From the NCBI GenBank assembly GCA_002084425.1, contig NBLN01000007.1, positions 62,001 to 126,000 of the forward strand: a stretch of DNA of 64,000 nucleotides. The letters are read 5' to 3'. A program made the translations under genes and the position numbers. How positions within the stretch are numbered: the first letter of the stretch is position 1; the number at the start of each line of letters is the position of its first letter. This DNA comes from Desulfobacteraceae bacterium 4572_130 (GTDB lineage Bacteria; Desulfobacterota; Desulfobacteria; Desulfobacterales; Desulfobacteraceae). This document shows, one piece after another, positions 34,028 to 43,638 of the stretch. The notes beneath the pieces are model-generated. The model did no database searches. It had not been told where the DNA came from and was given only the letters and a program-made list of their open reading frames with translations.

Positions 34028-37000
34028 ATGACAGATAAATTTACATGTTTGTCTTTTGAAAGACTTTTATATTGGATAAAACAGGAAAAAAAAACAGGAA
34101 AAATTTTTGGTATTAATAAAGAATTGTTTTTTAAGCCGTCAAAAATTGATCCTTTTAAAATAAAGCGTTATGGAAAAATTCTGGAAACTCCCATTGGGGT
34201 TGCAGCAGGACCTCATACCCAGCTTTCGCAAAATATAATTTCAGCATGGCTTACAGGTGCAAGATATATTGAGCTTAAAACAATTCAAGTAATGGATGAT
34301 TTAGATGTTACAAAACCATGTATAGATATGGAAGATGAAGGATATAATTGTGAGTGGTCCCAGGAGCTTAAACTTGAACAATCTTTTAATGAATATTTAA
34401 ATGCCTTTGTTGTAATTCATATTTTAAAAAAAGAACTTGGTATTGATAAGGAAAATTCTCCAGAGTTTGAAAATGAATCAGGATTTATATTTAATATGAG
34501 TGTTGGCTATAATATGGAAGGCATATTAAGTTCTGGGGTACAAAATTTTCTGGATAAAATGACTAATTCACAAGAATTTATTCAGGAAAAACTTTTAATT
34601 GCAAAAAAATATTTTAAATGTGCTGATAACCTTAAAATACCTTCACAAATAACAGATAATATTACAATTTCTACAATGCATGGCTGCCCCTTTGATGAAA
34701 TAGAGAAAATCACTCAATATTTTATAGAAGAAAAAAAATTAAATACAACTCTTAAGCTTAATCCAACTTTATTAGGTTCTGATAAAACAAGGGATATCTT
34801 AAATAATAAACTTGAATTTAATATAACAGTTCCTGATTCTGCATTTGAACATGATTTAAAATATAATGATGCAAAAATAATAATTAATAATCTTTTAAAA
34901 AAAGCTGAGAAAGCAAAAGTTGAGTTTAATTTAAAACTTACAAATACCTTGGAAGTTGAAAATAGAAAAAAATTACTTCCTGAAAAAGAAGAATTTATTT
35001 ATATGAGCGGCAGGGCTCTTCATGCAATAAGCATTAATCTTGGATTGCAATTACAAAAAGATTTTAAAAATAATCTTGATATATCATTTTGTGCAGGAGC
35101 AGATTGTTTTAATGTTGCAGATATTATTTTTTGTGGGTTTTCTCCTGTTACAGTATGTTCAGATATTTTAAAGCCCGGGGGCTATGCAAGACTTTTTCAA
35201 TATATAGAAGAAATAAAAAATGCTTTTAAAAATAATAAAATTGAATCTATTTCTGATTTTATAAAAACAAAGGCAAATTATCAGATTATATCAAATACCA
35301 GCACTATACCAGAAAGTATTGCAGATATAATAAATGATAAAAAAAACCAATCCAGTTTTTTAAATTTAACTGTATATGCAGAAAATATAATAAAAGATAA
35401 AAAGTATAATAAAAAAAGTTTTATTGGCTCAAATATTAAAACTAAAAGAAAACTTCACCTTTTTGATTGTATTCATGCACCTTGTAAAGATACATGTCCT
35501 GCAAATCAGGATGTTCCTGCCTATGTTTATTATGCTTCAAAAAATATGTTTGAACATGCCTTTAATATAATTATGCAGACAAATCCCTTTCCAAGTGTTC
35601 AAGGAATGGTATGTGATCATAAATGTACTCAAAAATGCACTCGAATAAATTATGATAATCCTGTTCAAATAAAGGAAATAAAAAGGTTTATTGCAGAAAA
35701 TCAAGGTACAAAGGATTTTGCTTTAAAACCTTTGAAAAAAAATGGATTTAAGGTTGCTGTAATTGGAGGAGGACCTTCTGGTTTTTCAGCAGCATATTTT
35801 TTAATAATAAATGGTTTTTCAGTTGATGTTTTTGAGGCAAATGATTTTCCAGGAGGAATGCCATCTCATTGTATTCCAGAGTTCAGGCTTGATAACAAAA
35901 GTATAAAAGCAGATATTAACAGAATAATATCTTTTGGAGTTAATGTTAAATATAATAGTTATATTGATAAGCATGAATATAATAAAATAAGAAAAAATTA
36001 TAATTATGTGTATATTGCAACCGGAGCAGTTGATGCAGTAAAACTTGATGTGCCTGGTTCTAAGGCAAAAGGTGTTTATGATCACCTTGAATTTTTAAAA
36101 GCTGTTAAACATGGTAAATCAATTGATGTTGGGAAAAATGTTATAGTTATTGGTGGTGGTAATTCTGCCATGGATACTGCAAGAACAGCAAAACGCTTAA
36201 ATGGGCTAAAAGGGAAAAACAAAAAAGTAATTATTCTTTATAGAAGGGGCATTAATGAAATGCCTGGTGATATTGAAGAAATAAATGATGCTTTAAAAGA
36301 ATGCATAAAAATTCAAGAGATGACAGTCCCGGAAAGTATTATCGCAAAAAATAATAAAGTTATTGCAATAAAATGTTATAAAACAAAGTATGGCAAACTT
36401 GATAAAAGTCTAAGACCAAGCCCTGTTATTATTGAAAATTCTGCTTTTGAAATAAAAGCAGATACAATTATATCTGCAATTGGTCAAAAAATTGCTGTTC
36501 CATTTTTTTCAGATTCAGAATTAAAAGATAAATCAAATTCTGTAATTAAAGTTGATCCTAAAACATGTAAAACTAAATTTGAAAAAGTTTATGCAGGCGG
36601 TGATGTAATACGGGGAGCATCAACAATTATTAAAGCAATTGCTGATGCCAGAAAAGCAGTTAAGGCAATTTTAAAAGATTGTTCTTTGGAAACCTGTTTT
36701 TCTGAAAAAAATAAATTTTATGAAAATTATAATTCTCAAATAAATATTAAGGAACTTGAGATAAAAAAAACAAAAAAAGTTTCACAAAATCATTTTAATA
36801 ATGATATTCTGGAAAAAACTATTAGAAAAGAGCAGGTTATAAAAGAATCTTTAAGATGTTTGTTATGTGATACTTTATGCGGCATTTGTACAACAGTTTG
36901 TCCTAATCGAGCAAATATTTTATATAAAGCAAAACCTTTTAAGGCAAAAACCTATAAAGCTGTTTATAAAAATGGTAAGGAATTTGTTCAGGAAAATGGA

Positions 37001-37411
37001 GAATTTAGTATTTCTCAGTCTTATCAAGTATTTAATCTAGGTGATTTTTGTAATGAATGTGGAAATTGCACAACTTTTTGTCCCTCCTGTGATTCACCAT
37101 ATATTAATAAACCTAAATTTTATCTTACCAGAGAAAGTTTTGATAAAGAGAATTTAGGTTATTTTTTAAAAAATGATTTAATCTTAAAAAAACATAATTC
37201 AACTGCAATTTCATTAAAAAATCATTCTAAAACATATTTATTTAAAACAAAAAAATTAACAGCTGAAATAGATAAAAAAAGTTTTAAAGTTTTAAATGTA
37301 AATTTTAAGGAAAAAAAAGATCAGCAAATTGATATTAAAGATGCACTAGAGCTTATTTTTCTTTATATTTCACTTAAAGATATTAATCCCTTTAAAAAGG
37401 TAAAGGTATAG
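34028..37411 (+). CDS. ygfK: YgfK, putative flavin/Fe-S electron-transfer subunit of the selenium-dependent hydroxylase system
   Basis: A 1127-residue multidomain flavoprotein, named in databases as a putative selenate reductase subunit. Residues about 1-430 form a dihydroorotate-dehydrogenase-like barrel. About 480-545 carry GltD-type cluster cysteines (APCKDTCPANQDVPAY, CDHKCTQKC). A dinucleotide-binding part has VAVIGGGPSGFSAAYFL near 575 and VIGGGNSAMDTARTAKR near 710. Two ferredoxin-like motifs follow, CLLCDTLCGICTTVCP near 945 and CNECGNCTTFCPSC near 1008. It lies 4 bases before xdhA, and probably passes electrons between pyridine nucleotides and the hydroxylases. Direct selenate reduction is unproven. 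Confidence 0.9.
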   Translation: MTDKFTCLSFERLLYWIKQEKKTGKIFGINKELFFKPSKIDPFKIKRYGKILETPIGVAAGPHTQLSQNIISAWLTGARYIELKTIQVMDDLDVTKPCIDMEDEGYNCEWSQELKLEQSFNEYLNAFVVIHILKKELGIDKENSPEFENESGFIFNMSVGYNMEGILSSGVQNFLDKMTNSQEFIQEKLLIAKKYFKCADNLKIPSQITDNITISTMHGCPFDEIEKITQYFIEEKKLNTTLKLNPTLLGSDKTRDILNNKLEFNITVPDSAFEHDLKYNDAKIIINNLLKKAEKAKVEFNLKLTNTLEVENRKKLLPEKEEFIYMSGRALHAISINLGLQLQKDFKNNLDISFCAGADCFNVADIIFCGFSPVTVCSDILKPGGYARLFQYIEEIKNAFKNNKIESISDFIKTKANYQIISNTSTIPESIADIINDKKNQSSFLNLTVYAENIIKDKKYNKKSFIGSNIKTKRKLHLFDCIHAPCKDTCPANQDVPAYVYYASKNMFEHAFNIIMQTNPFPSVQGMVCDHKCTQKCTRINYDNPVQIKEIKRFIAENQGTKDFALKPLKKNGFKVAVIGGGPSGFSAAYFLIINGFSVDVFEANDFPGGMPSHCIPEFRLDNKSIKADINRIISFGVNVKYNSYIDKHEYNKIRKNYNYVYIATGAVDAVKLDVPGSKAKGVYDHLEFLKAVKHGKSIDVGKNVIVIGGGNSAMDTARTAKRLNGLKGKNKKVIILYRRGINEMPGDIEEINDALKECIKIQEMTVPESIIAKNNKVIAIKCYKTKYGKLDKSLRPSPVIIENSAFEIKADTIISAIGQKIAVPFFSDSELKDKSNSVIKVDPKTCKTKFEKVYAGGDVIRGASTIIKAIADARKAVKAILKDCSLETCFSEKNKFYENYNSQINIKELEIKKTKKVSQNHFNNDILEKTIRKEQVIKESLRCLLCDTLCGICTTVCPNRANILYKAKPFKAKTYKAVYKNGKEFVQENGEFSISQSYQVFNLGDFCNECGNCTTFCPSCDSPYINKPKFYLTRESFDKENLGYFLKNDLILKKHNSTAISLKNHSKTYLFKTKKLTAEIDKKSFKVLNVNFKEKKDQQIDIKDALELIFLYISLKDINPFKKVKV

Positions 37412-37415
37412 AAAT

Positions 37416-39593
37416 ATGACAGTAGGAAAATCTGTAAATCGTGTTGATGCATTTGCAAAAGTTACAGGCAGGGCAGAATATACAGAAGATTTTTATAGAC
37501 CAGATATGCTTGTAGCAAAATATTTTAGAAGTACTATAAGTCATGGGTATGTTAAAAAAATAGATATAGAAAAAGCAGAAAATCTTGAAGGTGTGGAAGC
37601 TGTTTTTACCTATAAAGATGTTCCTAATATAAAATTTGCTACAGCAGGACATCCATTTTCTCTTGATCCTGCTTATAAGGATATTGAAGACAAACTTCTT
37701 TTAACTCAAAATATAAGATTTATGGGTGATGAAATTGCAGTAGTTGTGGCAGAAAATGAAATTATTGCAAATAATGCTTTAAAGCATTCTTATGAATGTG
37801 GCGGTAAAATAGATGAGGCTTTAAAAAATTCAGATTATGTAACAAAGGGAAAATATATGACACCTATGGTTCATCATTGTCATATAGAAAATCATATTTC
37901 CTATGCTTATATGGATGATCTTAATAGAATTATTATTGTATCATCAACACAGATTCCTCATATTGCAAGAAGAATAATTGGGCAGGCTCTTGATATACCT
38001 TTAAGTCAAATACGAGTTATTAAACCATTTATAGGTGGTGGGTTTGGTAATAAACAGGATGTTATTCTTGAACCAATGGTTGCTTTTTTAACTCAAAAAC
38101 TTGATGGCAGGGGAGTTCAGATAAATTTATCAAGGGAAGAATGTATGATAGGAACCAGAAATCGACATCCTTTTCACATTAAAGTTAAAACTGGATTTAT
38201 GAAAGATGGCACAATTACAGCAATAAAAACAGATGCTGTTTCTGTAACAGGTGCTTATGCATCTCATGGACATTCTGTTGCATCAGCCGGGGGCAGTAAA
38301 CAAAGTTGTCTTTACCCAAGGGCAACTTTAAAATATAATGCAAAAACTATATATGCAAATATTCCTGTTGCAGGTGCAATGAGAGCTTATGGGTCACCAC
38401 AAATTTTATATGCCTTGGAAAGCAATATTGACGATGCAGCTTTAATTGCTGGTATTGATCCTATTGAATTCAGGCTTAAAAATATTATTAAAAAAGGTGA
38501 TATAGATAAATTAGCAGACAAAGAAGTTTTAAGCTGTGGTCTTAGTGAATGCTTAATTAAGGGAAGAGATTTAATTTCCTGGGATAAAAAAAAGAAAGAA
38601 TATAAAAAATTTAAAACAGGAAATATTAGAAAAGGACTTGGGGTTGCATGTTTTAGCTATGCTTCTGGAGTATATCCTATTTGTGTTGAAATTGCAGGAA
38701 TAAGACTTGTAATGAATCAGGATGGAACAGTTCATGTTCAAGTTGGTGCAACGGAAATAGGCCAGGGTTCTGATACTGTTGTAGCTCAAATGGTTTCTGA
38801 AACTTTAGGATTATCTTTTAAAAATATTTTTGTTGTTCAAACTCAGGATACAGATATTTCACCTTTTGACCCAGGAGCTTATGCTTCAAGACAGGCCTAT
38901 GTAATAAGTAATGCTGTTTTAAAGGCAGCTAAGTTATTAAAACAAAGAATTTTAAATCATGCTTTTTTAATGACTGATAATAACAGCAAAGAAATGGATA
39001 TTATTAAAAATAATATTGTTTTAAAGGAAAATAATAAATTTGTTTTATCAATAAAGGAATTAGCTCTTGATAGTTTTTATCATAAAGAAAGAGGTCATCA
39101 ATTAAGTGCTGAAGTTTCCAAGAAAACAACAGCAAATCCAAGTGTCTTTGGATGTACTTTTGTTGATATTACAGTTGATATTCCTTTATGCAAAATTAAA
39201 ATTAATAAAATAATTAATCTCCATGATTCTGGAGTGATTTTAAATCCTGTTCAAGCAGAGGCACAGGTTCATGGTGGTGTTTCTATGGGAATTGGGGCTG
39301 CATTGTCTGAGGAAGTTATAATAAATTCTAAAACAGGTTATATTCATAATAACAATCTTCTTGATTATAAAATGCCAACATTTACAGATGTTCCCAAAAT
39401 AGATTGTCATTTTGTTGAGACCTTTGAGCCAACTTCAGGTTATGGCAATAAAGCCCTTGGTGAGCCTCCTACTATTACACCTTCACCTGCCATTAGAAAT
39501 GCCTTTCTTGATGCAACAGGCTTAAAAATAAATTCTCTTCCTATGTCTCCTAATAAATTATTTGATTTGTTTAGGGAAAATGGGCTTTTGTAA
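37416..39593 (+). CDS. xdhA: Xanthine dehydrogenase molybdenum-binding subunit XdhA, with a shortened N-terminal domain
   Basis: The 725-residue molybdopterin subunit of a three-subunit xanthine dehydrogenase. It tracks E. coli XdhA closely, including SSTQIPHIARRIIGQALDIP, GGGFGNKQD, GAMRAYGSPQ, ATEIGQGSD, DPGAYASRQAY and the final LGEPPTI. One difference stands out: between AENEIIANNALK and GGKIDEALKNSDYV only five residues remain, where the XdhD protein at 25.4 kb has 39. The last strand of the hammerhead domain is therefore missing, by an in-frame deletion near 37785-37800. The FAD and 2Fe-2S subunits follow. Confidence 0.9.
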   Translation: MTVGKSVNRVDAFAKVTGRAEYTEDFYRPDMLVAKYFRSTISHGYVKKIDIEKAENLEGVEAVFTYKDVPNIKFATAGHPFSLDPAYKDIEDKLLLTQNIRFMGDEIAVVVAENEIIANNALKHSYECGGKIDEALKNSDYVTKGKYMTPMVHHCHIENHISYAYMDDLNRIIIVSSTQIPHIARRIIGQALDIPLSQIRVIKPFIGGGFGNKQDVILEPMVAFLTQKLDGRGVQINLSREECMIGTRNRHPFHIKVKTGFMKDGTITAIKTDAVSVTGAYASHGHSVASAGGSKQSCLYPRATLKYNAKTIYANIPVAGAMRAYGSPQILYALESNIDDAALIAGIDPIEFRLKNIIKKGDIDKLADKEVLSCGLSECLIKGRDLISWDKKKKEYKKFKTGNIRKGLGVACFSYASGVYPICVEIAGIRLVMNQDGTVHVQVGATEIGQGSDTVVAQMVSETLGLSFKNIFVVQTQDTDISPFDPGAYASRQAYVISNAVLKAAKLLKQRILNHAFLMTDNNSKEMDIIKNNIVLKENNKFVLSIKELALDSFYHKERGHQLSAEVSKKTTANPSVFGCTFVDITVDIPLCKIKINKIINLHDSGVILNPVQAEAQVHGGVSMGIGAALSEEVIINSKTGYIHNNNLLDYKMPTFTDVPKIDCHFVETFEPTSGYGNKALGEPPTITPSPAIRNAFLDATGLKINSLPMSPNKLFDLFRENGLL

Positions 39594-39611
39594 TTAATAT
39601 AAAGGATAAAA

Positions 39612-40487
39612 ATGTTTGATTTTGAAAAATATATAAAACCTGAAACAATTGATGAAACAATAAAATATATTAGTGAAAATTCTGATGCCAGATTAATTGC
39701 CGGGGGAACAGATATACTTATTAATCTTAAAAAGGGAAAATTTGAAAATTTAACCTTAATTGATATCCATGATATTAAGGAATTAAAATTTATTAAAATT
39801 GATGATAATAAAAATATTTTAATAGGATCAGGTACAACTTTTTTAAATATTATTGAATCTGACATTATAAAAAAACATATTCCAATGCTTATCAAAGCTG
39901 CTTCAAGTGTTGGAGGGCCTCAAATTAGAAATATTGCAACAATAGGCGGTAATATCTGCAATGGAGTTACAAGTGCAGATAGTGCTTCAAGTCTTTTTGC
40001 TTTAAATGCTGTTTTGATTTTAAAGGGAATTAATGGAAAAAGGGAAATCCCAATTTCTGATTTTTACCTTGGACATGGAAAGGTTGATTTAAAAGAAACA
40101 GAAATTTTAATTGGATTTAAAATTACACCAAATAATTATAAGGGATATTTTGGGCATTATTATAAATATGCCATGCGAAATTCTATGGATATAGCAACTA
40201 TTGGATGTGCAGTTTCTCTGAAAATAAATCATGGTGTTTTTCAGGATTATAGAATAGCCTATGGAGTTGCAGCACCTGTTCCTATGCGCTGCCTTAAAAC
40301 TGAAAAAGCAGTTATTAATCAAAAAATATCAAATGAGTTATTAAATAAAATATCAAATATGGTTGAAAAGGAAGTAAATCCAAGAACTTCATGGCGGGCT
40401 TCAAAAGAATTTAGAATGAATATTATAAAAGAGCTTTCCAAAAGAGTTACAAAAAAGATTTTAATAAGTGTGGGAGAAAAAATATAA
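39612..40487 (+). CDS. xdhB: Xanthine dehydrogenase FAD-binding subunit (XdhB / YgfM type)
   Basis: A 291-residue FAD subunit of the CO-dehydrogenase-flavoprotein family. FAD-binding signatures are ARLIAGGTDILINLKKG near residue 30 and IRNIATIGGNICNGVTSADS near 105. It carries electrons from the Fe-S clusters towards NAD or a partner such as YgfK. It lies 18 bases after xdhA (AAAGGA site) and its stop overlaps the 2Fe-2S subunit start (TAATG). The same type of subunit is called YgfM when it serves XdhD, so it may serve both hydroxylases here. Confidence 0.88.
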   Translation: MFDFEKYIKPETIDETIKYISENSDARLIAGGTDILINLKKGKFENLTLIDIHDIKELKFIKIDDNKNILIGSGTTFLNIIESDIIKKHIPMLIKAASSVGGPQIRNIATIGGNICNGVTSADSASSLFALNAVLILKGINGKREIPISDFYLGHGKVDLKETEILIGFKITPNNYKGYFGHYYKYAMRNSMDIATIGCAVSLKINHGVFQDYRIAYGVAAPVPMRCLKTEKAVINQKISNELLNKISNMVEKEVNPRTSWRASKEFRMNIIKELSKRVTKKILISVGEKI

Positions 40488-40954
40488 TGTTTCAAGAAAT
40501 TTCTTTTATATTAAATGGAAAAAAAAGAAAATTTAATATTGATGTTAGAAAATCTTTATTTGAAATTTTGCGGGAATATGCTGGAATTAAAAGTGTAAAA
40601 CAAGGGTGCAAAGTAGGTGAGTGTGGTGCATGTTCTGTTTTAGTTGATGATGTTTTAATTGATTCCTGTATTTTTCTTGGGCTATGGGCAGATGGTAAAA
40701 AAATTAAAACTCTGGAAGGACAAGCAAAACAGGGAAAACTTTCCAAGGTACAACAAGCATATGTAAATGAAGGTGCTATACAATGTGGGTTTTGCACGCC
40801 AGGGTTTATAATGGCAACAACTTCCTTTGTTAAAAAAAATAAACAAAAAAATGTAACAATAGATGAAATTAAAAAAAATCATGCTGGTAATTTATGCAGA
40901 TGTACTGGTTATCAAAATATTTTAAAAGCTGTTAAAAAAAGTCTTAGAAATTAA
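40487..40954 (+). CDS. xdhC: Xanthine dehydrogenase 2Fe-2S subunit
   Basis: A 155-residue two-cluster ferredoxin subunit. The N-terminal cluster has CKVGECGACSVLVDD with a further Cys in IDSCIFL; the second has CGFCTPGFIMA and LCRCTGYQN. It is the electron relay between the molybdenum and FAD subunits. The symbol follows E. coli, where xdhC is the Fe-S subunit; it is not the XdhC-type maturation factor at 49.5 kb. Both its ends are coupled: TAATG with the FAD subunit before it and TAATG with a DNA methyltransferase after it. Confidence 0.9.
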   Translation: MFQEISFILNGKKRKFNIDVRKSLFEILREYAGIKSVKQGCKVGECGACSVLVDDVLIDSCIFLGLWADGKKIKTLEGQAKQGKLSKVQQAYVNEGAIQCGFCTPGFIMATTSFVKKNKQKNVTIDEIKKNHAGNLCRCTGYQNILKAVKKSLRN

Positions 40955-42546
40955 TGGGAAAATTAAGAATGCAGGATTTTATGACAATCAAAGAAGCTAG
41001 TCTTTGGGCTTCGACATATATAGGCAAGGATGTTACTCCATCCAATATATCATACTTAATTCAATATGGAAGAATTCCTAAAAAACCTCGCAGTGGGAAC
41101 ACTTTTATCAACAGGCATGATTTAAAAAAATATTATACCTCATGGCATAAAACAAGAGAAAAACTGTGGAAAAAAAAGTTAGGAAGCGATTTAAACTGGG
41201 CATTATCATTTTCTGAATGTAAAGAATCACAAACAACAAAACATGTTCATAGATTGCATTCTTATAAAGGGAAATTTATTCCACAACTTGTTGAGTATTT
41301 TTTAGATCAGCACATTGACACATTTAAAACTCAATCCTTTTTTAAACATGGTGATATAATTTTAGACCCATTTTGTGGTAGTGGGACAACGCTTGTGCAG
41401 GCAAGTGAATTAAATTTACATTCAATTGGCATTGATGTGTCTGCTTTTAATGCATTTATAAGCAATATAAAAATTGGGATGTATGACCTTGATAATGTAA
41501 CAAATACTGCAAACAGCATTACAAAAAGCCTGAAAGAATTTCAAAAAGACAAAAACAATGTAAAATTTGAATATAAATTATTAGAGGAGTTGAAAATTTT
41601 TAATGGTAAATTTTTCCCCTCACCAGACTTTAAATATAAGGTCAGGCAAAAAGAGATTGATGAAAAGGCATATGGTAAACAGAAGTCTGATGAGTTCTTA
41701 AAAATCTATTCTAACCTTATAAATGAATACAAAATTTTATTAAAACAGAAGAGAACTGATTCATTTTTGGACAAATGGTTCCTGCAAGTTGTTAGAGATG
41801 AAATTGATTTTGTGTTTGAACAGATAAAAAATATTAAAAATCCTGCAACTAAAAAACTTCTTGCTTTAGTCTTGAGCCGTGCAGTACGTTCGTGTCGTGC
41901 TACCACGCATGCTGATCTATCTACATTGAAAGAACCTGTAATATCGACCTATTATTGTAAAAAACATGGTAAAATCTGTAAACCATTATTTTCCATATTA
42001 AGCTGGTGGCAAAGGTATGCTAAAGATACTGTTAAGAGGATTTCTCAATTTAATCACCTTAGAACAAATACTTTACAAAATTGTATAGTAGGTGACAGCA
42101 GATCAATCAATATTGTTCAAAAATTAAAGAAGAAACATCCAAAATTTAGCAAGTTAATAAAAAACAACAAGATAGCTGGAATCTTTTCAAGTCCCCCATA
42201 TGTTGGATTAATAAATTATCATGAACAACATGCCTATGCTTATGATTTGATGGATTTTGAAAGAAAAGACGAGTTGGAGATCGGACCATTATACAAAGGT
42301 CAGGGTTTAGAGGCTAGAAAGTCCTATGTTAAAGGGGTATCAGATGTTTTAAATAATTGTAAACAATTTTTGAAACAAAATTATAATGTGTTTTTAGTAG
42401 CCAATGATAAATATGGCCTTTATCCCCAAATTGCTGAAAATTCCAATATGAAAATTGTTAATAGATATAAGAGACCTGTTTTGAACCGTGTTGAAAAAGA
42501 TCGCTCCGCTTATGCGGAAATAATATTTCATATGAAGGAAAAATAA
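40954..42546 (+). CDS. Type II DNA methyltransferase (N4/N6 amino class) with N-terminal helix-turn-helix
   Basis: A 530-residue DNA methyltransferase. Motif I is DPFCGSGTTLVQASEL near residue 138 and the catalytic motif IV is FSSPPYVGL near 411, an SPPY type that methylates an exocyclic amino group (N4-cytosine or N6-adenine). A MerR-like helix-turn-helix occupies about residues 8-60 (TIKEASLWASTYIG, RSGNTFINRHDLKKYY) and may allow autoregulation. Its start overlaps the stop of the Xdh 2Fe-2S gene (TAATG); an ATG 15 bases further in is an alternative. The restriction enzyme follows with another TAATG overlap. The recognition sequence cannot be read from here. Confidence 0.88.
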   Translation: MGKLRMQDFMTIKEASLWASTYIGKDVTPSNISYLIQYGRIPKKPRSGNTFINRHDLKKYYTSWHKTREKLWKKKLGSDLNWALSFSECKESQTTKHVHRLHSYKGKFIPQLVEYFLDQHIDTFKTQSFFKHGDIILDPFCGSGTTLVQASELNLHSIGIDVSAFNAFISNIKIGMYDLDNVTNTANSITKSLKEFQKDKNNVKFEYKLLEELKIFNGKFFPSPDFKYKVRQKEIDEKAYGKQKSDEFLKIYSNLINEYKILLKQKRTDSFLDKWFLQVVRDEIDFVFEQIKNIKNPATKKLLALVLSRAVRSCRATTHADLSTLKEPVISTYYCKKHGKICKPLFSILSWWQRYAKDTVKRISQFNHLRTNTLQNCIVGDSRSINIVQKLKKKHPKFSKLIKNNKIAGIFSSPPYVGLINYHEQHAYAYDLMDFERKDELEIGPLYKGQGLEARKSYVKGVSDVLNNCKQFLKQNYNVFLVANDKYGLYPQIAENSNMKIVNRYKRPVLNRVEKDRSAYAEIIFHMKEK

Positions 42547-43331
42547 TGGCATTGTCAAAAAAACAGGCACAAAAGATAAAAGAACTTTTATCAAAAAAGA
42601 TCGAAAATAAATTAAGCTCATATGGCAGAGAAACTACATCAATGCCATTTTTGGCAAGACTGATACAGGATAATGAAAAAATTGCAGCCTATTCATTTAT
42701 TCATTCTATGGCTACTACTCTTGGAATGAGTATCTATGAAGATGTTTCAGTGATTCTTGCGTCTGAAACTGCTGAAGAATCTTTTAGAAACTATGGAGTT
42801 GGAGGGGCTTTATCTAAGGAGCAAAAAAGTGTTATATCCAGTATAATCGCGGAGCTTAGAAACGGGAAAAGAACTTCCAATATAGAAGAAGAAATTAAAG
42901 ATGTATTGCAAGCTTCGCCAGAAAATGGAGAATTTCAAAAATCTGGTAATATCGCTGATTTTTATATGAAAAGAGATGGACAGGAATATTACTTTGAAAT
43001 TAAAACAGTCAAGCCTAATATAGATGTTTTTGAGAAAAGTAAAACCAAATTGTTAGAATGGGTTGCCAGAAGAAGGATGTCTGTCAAAGTTTATCTGGCA
43101 TTTCCATATAATCCTTATCATCCAAAATCATATCAACGATTTACAGAAGTTGGAATGATGGATACGCCAAATGATTTTTTGATTGGTAATGAATATTGGG
43201 ATTTTATTGGAGGGAAAAATACTTTCCCTGAATTATTACAGGCTTTTGATGAAGTAGGTAAAGAATTTAAAAAACAATTGGAGAAAAAATTTAAACAGAT
43301 AGCTGAAGAAAAATTAAGTTTTTATTCTTAA
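42546..43331 (+). CDS. Type II restriction endonuclease, TdeIII-like
   Basis: A 261-residue protein following the methyltransferase with a one-base overlap. The PD-(D/E)xK type active site is visible as ADFYMKRDGQEYYFEIKTVK (Asp, then Glu-x-Lys). The layout reminds me of the TdeIII restriction endonuclease family, which is tentative. Late aromatic blocks (FPYNPYHPKSYQRF, GNEYWDFIGGKNTF) are typical of such enzymes. Pairing with a cognate methyltransferase supports the call. It ends the coupled run that began with the Xdh subunits. Confidence 0.78.
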   Translation: MALSKKQAQKIKELLSKKIENKLSSYGRETTSMPFLARLIQDNEKIAAYSFIHSMATTLGMSIYEDVSVILASETAEESFRNYGVGGALSKEQKSVISSIIAELRNGKRTSNIEEEIKDVLQASPENGEFQKSGNIADFYMKRDGQEYYFEIKTVKPNIDVFEKSKTKLLEWVARRRMSVKVYLAFPYNPYHPKSYQRFTEVGMMDTPNDFLIGNEYWDFIGGKNTFPELLQAFDEVGKEFKKQLEKKFKQIAEEKLSFYS

Positions 43332-43638
43332 TAAGGAATAAGAATTGAAATAAAAATAATAGGGAAAGTTTCTCAAAGGGAGAGGAAATATAAATAGTAA
43401 AACCAACTAAAATAGATATCTATATTGTAAGTAAGGAGTAATGAATATATTTTAATATAAAAACAGCGAATATAAATATTTATTAATTTATTTTGAATAC
43501 CTTGAAATTGATAATTGTTTTGAACAATTTAATTAACAATAAAATTAAATTTTCTAGAGCATCAAACATATTAATTTAGTATTGGAAAAATATTTATAAT
43601 TCTATTTTTAAAACTATAGATGGACTTTAAATCAATAC
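43332..43638. other. Intergenic region of 307 bases before the nucleoside ABC transporter
   Basis: I see no gene. It holds a purine-rich stretch (GGGAAAGTTTCTC, then AAAGGGAGAGG) near 43360 and AAGGAGTAATG near 43434, whose ATG stops after four codons. I looked for a purine riboswitch core and did not find one. The transporter promoter is presumably here, but no clear -35/-10 pair stands out. Confidence 0.4.

Noticed and set aside
40954-43331. Restriction-modification genes as part of a larger defence island
   Set aside because: The genes on either side are Xdh subunits and a nucleoside transporter; no further defence genes adjoin them.
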